Assembly: GCA_963576735.1 (NCBI GenBank)
Contig: OY755191.1
Span: 5,361,608-5,425,607, forward strand
Direction of reading: 5' to 3'
Length of the DNA: 64,000 bases
Origin: Bedellia somnulentella
Lineage: Eukaryota > Arthropoda > Insecta > Lepidoptera > Bedelliidae
In this document: positions 51,101-60,100 of the stretch, piece by piece
How the letters are laid out: every line of letters starts with the position of its first letter
Position numbering within the stretch: position 1 is the stretch's first letter
Notes under the pieces: generated by a model
Databases searched by the model: none
The model's input: the letters and a program-made list of their open reading frames with translations, nothing else
What the model was told of the DNA's origin: nothing
Position numbers and translations under genes: made by a program

Positions 51101-54100
51101 AAATTAAATGAATTAATGGTTGTTACAGTATGTATTGTATTCTATCCTTTTTTCTCCGAGACTCTTGAGCTCTTTGACACTCTTTGCTGTGTAGTGTCGG
51201 CTTAGAATAGCACTACCCCATTTCTTCCGGTGGGTGTACGTAAGAGGCGACTAACAGTATTGGGGCTTTTTAAGGGATTTTCGGGCGATGCGGGTGGAGA
51301 CCCATCACCAACAACCTTTATTCTACCATCTTTTCCCCACTCAACTTCCAAAAGTGGCTGAGGAATTTATAATTTCTCAGCTCTGGCTACCCCTTTTAGG
51401 AATTTATAGCCGTGAGTATATGTATGTATGTATGTACTCTTGAGTTAATACATTTACTCGGCTATAAATATCAAAAAGAGATAGCTTGAGCAGTAGAATT
51501 ATAAATACGTCAGTCATTTCTGGAAGTTGGGTCCCCGGTTACATCTACCAATAATCATTTAAGAGGGCTCAATACCCTTAGTCGACTCGCAAGACATCCA
51601 TAGGAATAATGGGTCAGTCGTATTCTGAGCTGACACTACATAGTACATTTTGAGCTATTAGATAAATTGTTACTGATTATTCTACTACCATCGAAGTAGC
51701 AGTAAGTATTTCGGTTATAGACTACGAAAGAAAGTAACTTCGCATTTTTTTCATAGAATCTTACAGGAATCAATGAAGTTGGAATAATTCATTTCTGCTA
51801 CACATATTATCAGTTCTTTTGTCTTGCTAGTAGGAACCATTATCGCTATCAAATATCTACCTCGTCGTGTTCTTCTTTCCAAATATAATCTACTAGCAGC
51901 CCGTCCCGGCTTCGCTCGGGCATGAATTATCATTAACATTTTGTTTTTTATTTTATTACATGTATTATTATTTTAATATTTTTTTTTAAGTTTTAAGCTA
52001 TGTTATATTTTTTGCTGTGTAGTGTCGGCTTAGAATAGCACTACCCCATTTCTTCCGGTGGGTGTACGTAAGAGGCGACTAACGGTTTTGGGGCTTTTGA
52101 GGGATTTTTGGGCGATGCGGTTGGTGACCCATCACCAACAACCTTTATTTCACCATCTTTTCCCCACATAACTTCCAAAAGTACATACACACATATACTC
52201 ACGGCTATAAATCCCTAAAAGGGGCAGCCAGAGCTAAGGAATTAGAAATTCCTCAGCCACTTTTGGAAGTTGTGTGGGGAAAAGATGGTAAAATAAAGGT
52301 TGTTGGTGAAGGGTCTCCAACCGCATCGCCCAAAATCCCTTAAAAGCCTCAATACCGTTAGTCGCCTCTTACGTACACCCACCGGAAGAAATGGGGTAGT
52401 GCTATTCTAAGCCGACACTACACAGCAAAAAAATATAACATAGCTTAAAACTTAAAAAAAAATATATTAAAATAATAATACATGTAATAAAATAAAAAAC
52501 AAAATGTTAATGATAATTCATGCCCGAGCGAAGCCGGGACGGGCTGCTAGTATATGTATAAAACCGAAGACATAACAGGAATGTCAGTTTTCGTCATAAA
52601 CAGAATAATAAATATAATCGCTCCCCCTCGACACTACACAGCAGACTTCCAAAAGTGGCTGAGGAATTTCTGATTCCTTAGCTCTGGCTACCCCTTCTAG
52701 GGATTTATAGCCGTGAGTATATGTATGTATGTATGTTATATTTTTTTGTATTTATATTTAGATATATTTTTTTTTTTTTCATAATGAGTAATTACATCAA
52801 AAGCCATTCAATTTATAGAGTTAGAGCTTCCCTGTAAACAATATTTGACGTTGTTGTATTTTGGGGCAGCAAAATAAATTGATGTTCAAGAGCTCCCACC
52901 CGCGACAGGCCAACGTACAGTTGAGCGTGAGTAAAACAATTCTTGCGCAGGTCAATCCCTACTAATTTGAAGGTTTGGCCTTGGAACTTATTAATTGTTA
53001 AAGCAAAAGATGTTTTAACCGGAAATTGTAGCCGTTTAAATGGAATTGGCAGATCAGTTGGGATCATCGGTATCCTCGGTATATGAGTTAATTGACCGGC
53101 TGCTGGGCCAGTGATAATAGTCGCTACAATTAAATTTTGCTTTAACTCTTTGATAAGCAGCCTCCCGTACCCCTTCGTGACGCCTGCAACAACTTACTAT
53201 GCATAGCTAATCGAGCGGAGTTTTATCTATTTTTTTAATTCGAGATAACTTTCGAATGGAATGTTCGAATTGAATAATTCAAAAAGTAATATAAGGGTAT
53301 TGAAGTAGTCTGAAATAATATATACGTTTTTTATAAGGATTAGATAGGTACCAATAAAGAGCCTTTTCTAAAGCAGGATCTTAATTTTATTTTTAAATAA
53401 TTTTATATAATGACGCTTGTTGTGAGATAACTATAATAGTTAGAGACATGCTGTCGGGGCATTTTTTTTAGATAATGATGTGTTCTATAAAATTTTAGTA
53501 CATAGTTTTATTCTATTGTCAATAGTTTTCGCAGCGCACGCGATGTAAGGATTTTTTTTGGTATTTCTTTAACACCTTGGGTTACATTTTTGAAGTTTAC
53601 GTAAGGATCCCTAATTTTTTTGAAAATGAAATATAGCCTATGTCACTCGGGAATAGTGTAGCATTAAAACAGTGAAAGAATTTTTTAAATCCGTCCAGTA
53701 GTTTTGGAGCCTATTCAATTCAAACAAACAAACAAACAAAAAATCAAACCTTTCCTCTTTATAATATTAGTATAGATAAATGATTAAATGAATTATATTC
53801 TCACTGTATCCAAGATCTTTTTTGTATAATTTATTAGGCTGCCCGCGTTACAGGTTTAACCTAATGCGGGAATCACAGATTTAATAATTATTGTAATGTG
53901 TTTTGGAAAAAAATGAATTTTATTTTTTTATTTGATTTTGATAATTACTTTAGTTTATACATGTAATAATAATATACGTGTTGTGTCGGCTTAGAATAGC
54001 ACTACCCCATTTCTTCCGGTGGGTGTACGTAAGAGGCGACTAACGGACTTGGGGCTTTTTAAGAAATTTTCGGGCGATGCGGTTGGAGTGGAGACCCATC

Positions 54101-57100
54101 ACCAACAACCTTTATTCTACCATCTTTTCCTCACTCAACTTCCAAAAGTGGCTGAGGAATTTATAATTTCTCAGTTCTGGCTACCCGTTTTAGGGATTTA
54201 TAGCCGTGAGTATATATATGTATGTGTATTTATGTAACAAAGAAGTCCATATTTCGACTGCCAAATATAGACAAAAAAATACTAACTCGCTCCCTTCCTC
54301 GTAACCACATCCCATTTCTCCGGAGTAGTAACAATCACTTGTGTCTGCTGAACTTCGCTCTTCGTTAGTTTCATATCTCCGGTTAGCTCCCGTACTAGTA
54401 TGCCCAAGCCTTGGAGACGCTTGCCGAAGTTTGCTGTCATTTCTGCTGCTAAGGCTTTCATTGGGGCTATGTAGATTATCTGGAAGTTTTGTTGTTAATA
54501 AATCGGGTTATTGGGAGGTAAAGTTTATATCGATGGCATAAGTTATCAATTTTGGTTAATAAGAGTCTTAAACTTACGGATAATAATGAAGCAAAATATC
54601 ATTAACAAATGGTAATTTTGCCACTTATAAAAATCATGGTTGACATTTCAAACGAGATAAATGTTGACACCAAAATATAACCCGATCCTGACAGTAAGGC
54701 ACATTTGCTTAGAGAGTCGCCGTGTAGTGTCGGCTTAGAATAGCACTACCCCGTTTCTAGCGATGGGTGTACGTAAGAGGCGACTAACGGTATTGGGGCT
54801 TTTAAGGGATTTTTGGGCGATTCGGTTGGACACCCATCACCAACAACCTTTACTTTACCGTCTTTTCCCCACTCAATTTTCCAAAAGCGGCTGAAGAATT
54901 TCTAATTCCTTTAGCTCTGGCTACCCCGTTTAGGGATTTATAGCCGTGAGTATATGTATGTATGTATGCTTAGAGATACTAATCATTTCTTGTCTTCGAT
55001 TAACTGTCAACGCAAATGTTCATGCTAAATATCATACTACGTACTATACTACTACGTACTAATATTTTTGAACATTCAGAGACATTTCTGTCACTTCATT
55101 TTCAGTGTGCACACGTTTTGGCAGGCCTATTGAATTTATATCCACACATATGAAATTAAAAACCAGACTTCGGTGTACGACAGACTGAGAGGAAGTGGTG
55201 CTCCCCACCGAGCTTTCAGGGATTAATCTTACCTTGAATTGATTCTTCATAATAACATTATTTTCTATATTTTGTTTGATTTGGTGGACTATGGTTAACA
55301 ATGCAATATTCGTTTTACCAGCTCCCGTGGGAGCACATATTAGTAAGTTTTCATTGGTGTGATAAGCAGTCTTGAATACCACTGACTGTATTCGATTTAA
55401 CTCTTTGATGTTTTCAAAAGCCATTTGTCCAATCTGAAATTAATAAAGTGTTTAGGGAAATATTTTACCTCAGACTAATGACTCAATCTAAACAGCCTGT
55501 TGGTGAATTCTTTTCTAGTAGTAGTAGTATCTTGTGTTATTTTTAATTGCTGTGTAGTGTCGGCTTAGAATAACACTACCCCAATTCTACCCGTGGGTGA
55601 TCGTAAGAGGCAACTAAGGGTATACGGGCTTTTTGAGTGATTTTTGGGCGATGTGTTTGGAGACCTGTCACCAAAAACATTTATTATTACCATCTTTTCC
55701 CCAATAGCTGAGGAATTTCTCATTCCAAAGCTCTGGCTACCCCATTAAGGGATTTATAGCCGTGAGTATATGTATGTATGTGATAATGGCTATCTATGAA
55801 AATTCTTGTTGTAATGCAATTCTAAGTTAAATTAACATAACAATTACGATTTAAATCAGCAAGTTTTCTTTAAATGATAGGATCTGAATTATTGCATACA
55901 ACTTACCTCGTCCAACGCTGTAATTGGAACTCTTTGGTTACCAATCTCTAAAGGAGGTGCGTCATTTTTGGGTATAAGGACCTCTTCAAATTCTTTAGTG
56001 TCCTTCCTTACAGCATTTTCTGGTAATAATAGCTTGAGACCCGATACGAAACCTAAATCATAATGATTTAATTAATCCAAAAAATATTAACTAATTTACA
56101 TTTCGGCCAATGATTTCTACACTAACCTCAACATTATAATTATTTAATTTTTACCCAAATCTTTTAGTTCTGTAAGTATTGTGTAATTTTTCTATAGGTG
56201 AAAATTTGTAAATGGCATTGTGTATTCATAATTAGTATTATATTGTTTGTATTGATCTGTTAATCTTCCAAAGAAAATAAAATAACAAATAAAATAAAAC
56301 CAGTGGACCAAAGTACTTACACAGGAACAAAGTACAAAGTAACTTCGAACGGATAGTGATATTATGAAAATATCTAAGATTTATTCAACAACTTTCATCA
56401 CTTATACAATTAAGCGTAATGATATTACGCCTGCGTTGCTATTGAAAGTTGGAGTCCTAACGTCAAGCATAACCAATTTTTACGTCTCTATGGTGATAAA
56501 AGTTAATACATTTTACCTGCTGAATTTTTAGCCTCAATTGAAGAATCATACACATTAGGATATTGAACTTTTGTTTGGAAATATGATATTTTTTGAAGCA
56601 CTGGGTCTATGTTCGATCGGGATGTAGAAAATGGAACTACTGGCTTAGATAATTCTGCTATCCTGCAAAAAATATGAGAATATAAGTGTGGTTAATAATA
56701 AAAATTATGAGAATAACTCATGTTTCTTTTGTAATGTGCTATATCTCGGTTGCTGTTGGCGTAATAATAAAATTAGTTCTGAACTTTTGTATTAAGCAGC
56801 CATAGCCCATTAGTCCTCACCGGCAGATAAGAGCCTACTAACTGGAAGGCCTGAATAGGTTTAGCTACAATCCACCACACTGGCTTGTCACATCAAAAAC
56901 AGGAAATAAGTATTGTCCGTCTAATTTAGCAGACCAAAAATGTTGGTAAGTTGTCTCTCATTTTCTTTTGACTTCGAACACCTCTAGTTTAAAAAAGTAC
57001 TATTTTCTTGATAAATTCTATGGTTTAAGAAAGGGTATATTAGCAAAAACAACATACCTCTTTGCTCTTAATTGTGCTACATTCAATTCAGGCTCCTCTG

Positions 57101-60100
57101 GTTCCTCATCATTCCTTTTATTACTCTTGGTCTTCTTCCCTTCCTTCCTGGCGAGTTTCGCCAGATACTTCTCTTGTTCTGACTGAACTGACACTTGGCA
57201 TAGGTATTGCGGCATTTTGTTTTCTACTGGCTTTGGGAGTGCTGCCAAGAAAGAATTTGTGATAAATCTAAACTTTTTCAAAAGTAAGTTTGGACATCAA
57301 TAGGTATTAATTGATTATCGTCGGCGTCGTAGCTCATTAACATTTTGTTTTATTTCTTCCGAGTCATGAAGATATATTAAAAGGGAAAGAATAGTCAAGC
57401 ATTTCAATATTGTCGAAGTGAAAATTACGTTCTTCCTAATTTCCTTCGAGATGTACCAATCATTTAAGATTGGTTCTCTTTTATATGATGCATAAAAAGT
57501 TAAAATTACCGAATCCAATCAAAAAGCTTGTTGATAACAACTAAAAATCAATCAATTACCTTCAGCCACAGCAACCGGAGCAGGCGCTTTCAAACTGCTT
57601 ACAACATCCTGTCTATGTTCTAGCAATTCCTGTATAAACTCGAACTTATGAAAGCCGAGAAGATCAAACAATTCGTTTTGTATCTCATCATTTGTGCGAG
57701 ACGAGTTGATTAAAGTGATCATCGATTGTAGAATATCGGCGCTAGATACGTTAGCGTTGTGGCTGTACATCTCTCGCATTTTTGTTTCAAGCCAGGTTTT
57801 ACCGAACTGGAAGGTTTAATGGCTTTGTAAGTTGTAAAATTGATTGATAAAAAAATCATGATGAGATCAATGAACAAAAACATTCAAATTATGTGATAGT
57901 TAGACGATCTCAACATTTGCATTCTATCTGAAAAGGTCGACAAGTGGCCTTCCGAATTTGTAAAAAAATCGGAGGTGGGGAACGCAAACACTACTTAAAA
58001 AGTGTAAAAGAAACAAAGGATAGAAGAATTTCGCGCTGGCAGCCATTGACACGGTAGCTCAATTGGTAGAGCGACGGGGGCGTATCCCCGGGGTCGCGGG
58101 TTCGATTCCCGCCTGTGTCGAAATTTTTCTTTCCTTTATTTATTATTAATAATCCCCACATGAGGTTTTCATGAACAAAAACATTCAAATTATGTGATAG
58201 TTAGACGATCTCAACATTTGCATTCTATCTGAAAAGGTCGACAAGTGGCCTTCCGAATTTGTAAAAAAATCGGAGGTAGGGAACGCAAACACTACTTAAA
58301 AAGTGTAAAAGAAACAAAGGATAGAAGAATTTCGCGCTGGCAGCGATTGACGCGGTAGCTCAATTGGCAGAGCGACGGGGGTGTATACCCGAGATCGCGG
58401 GTTCGATTCCCGCCTGTGTTAAATTTTTCTTTCCTTTATTTATAAGTGATAATCCCCACATAAGGTTTTCATGAACAAAAACATTCAAAATACACTTACA
58501 TTTCTTTTTTTTTAAGTTTTTCTTTGACAATAATATTTTTTGCAGATTATGTTAAAATGACTATCTGCCCAGCTAGTACGAGCGGTGTTTAAACTAGTTA
58601 TCGCGTGGGATACAGCAGCCATCTCTTACGCACTTACTTAGTATCGTATACTGCCATCTCATTCTAACCATTATCGTGTCGATAAAATAGCGCTCGTGTT
58701 TGCCCTTCTGGTGCAGTTAAAAACCAAGACTTATCTAAACATGGATACATATACTCACATCTGTGGAAAAACCAAAATAATATGGAATGAGAGAGAACTT
58801 ACCTTTGGCTCAACAAATGGAACTGAGCTTTTAGATGCCATATTACCAGAATTAGCATTATACTTCATGCTGAAATCTGTAACAACACTACTAGCTACAG
58901 CTGGTTTGGATGTCAACTTGGCAAGAGGCTTCATTACAGGTTTGTAAGGAAGGTAGTTGCATATAATGTGGTCACCCCATAAAGGCTTATTTTCTTTTAC
59001 TTCTTCTGATGCCTCTTGTTTTATATATTCCTTTGTTTCATCTGATATTTTGTTTGCTATCTTATTTACTATCTGTAAAGTTTAAAAAAAATAATAATGC
59101 TTCTTCCTATAAAATGACTGAAAGATAAGCATGTTTTAGCAGTTACATTAACAATTTTATTATTATAATATTCAGTGTATTGTATAAAAAAATTGTAATG
59201 AAGAATTTAAAATTGAGACTCAATTATTACTGATATTTATCATGACTCTCTACGTTCGTTTCGTAACAAATGTAAAGAAATAATGTAATACAATAACAAT
59301 ATATTAACAATAACTAAAGCTTTAGTTTTAGAAAATCAATTTAATTTAATTTTATTTCATTATTATATTGTTAATATTTCAATTTTATCTTAATTAATTT
59401 ATAATATTTTTGTTTGTGCTTCTCTTTTTAAATATTTTTACACACGAACTCCACTGAATAAAATTTGTTTAATCTTTATTTGGAATTATTTATATATTTT
59501 TTTAGTATTGTAAATTAGTTCAACTAAATAGGTAATGTTGTGCATGCTGTTCTGGTACTGCATCTGAATAAAACGTGTACATCTTATGTAAATTATAATA
59601 TAATATGATGTTGTACTGTGTGCATGCCTAATAAATAAATAAATAAATAAATTTCACAAATCAATCAAACCTTCCACATATTACAAATACAGATTTTTTT
59701 ACTTATTTTGGTATGCAGTACCCAACTTACCTCGCATACTTTTTTAGCATTAGTATTGGTGACAGAGCCAAATGTCTGTCGTAGTTGTGACAAATGCTTC
59801 AACATTACTATATCGTAAGCCAGAAACATTCTAAGAGACAGTACTGCTGCATCCTCTACTATATCATGTGGCTGGTCTTCTCCTAGGAGTTAAATATAAA
59901 CTTTAATTACCATTTTATCATACATACACAGTTGAAGGTACTCCTGAGTTGATTTAGTTAACTTTTTTCAATTTTTTTTATTTATTGGCTCAAAAACAGG
60001 TTGTATACAACAATGTTAAAGTAATGACACAAAAAAAAGATTCCATACCACAGTTAAATATAAAATAAAAAAATTGGACAGTTTGTATGGAATATTATAA

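Noticed and set aside
55059..55232. Extension of the helicase ORF past exon 9 ([10 protein letters not shown]...)
   Set aside because: This is intron read-through; a GTAAGA donor at 55232 joins to exon 10, which supplies the conserved APMKALA motif.
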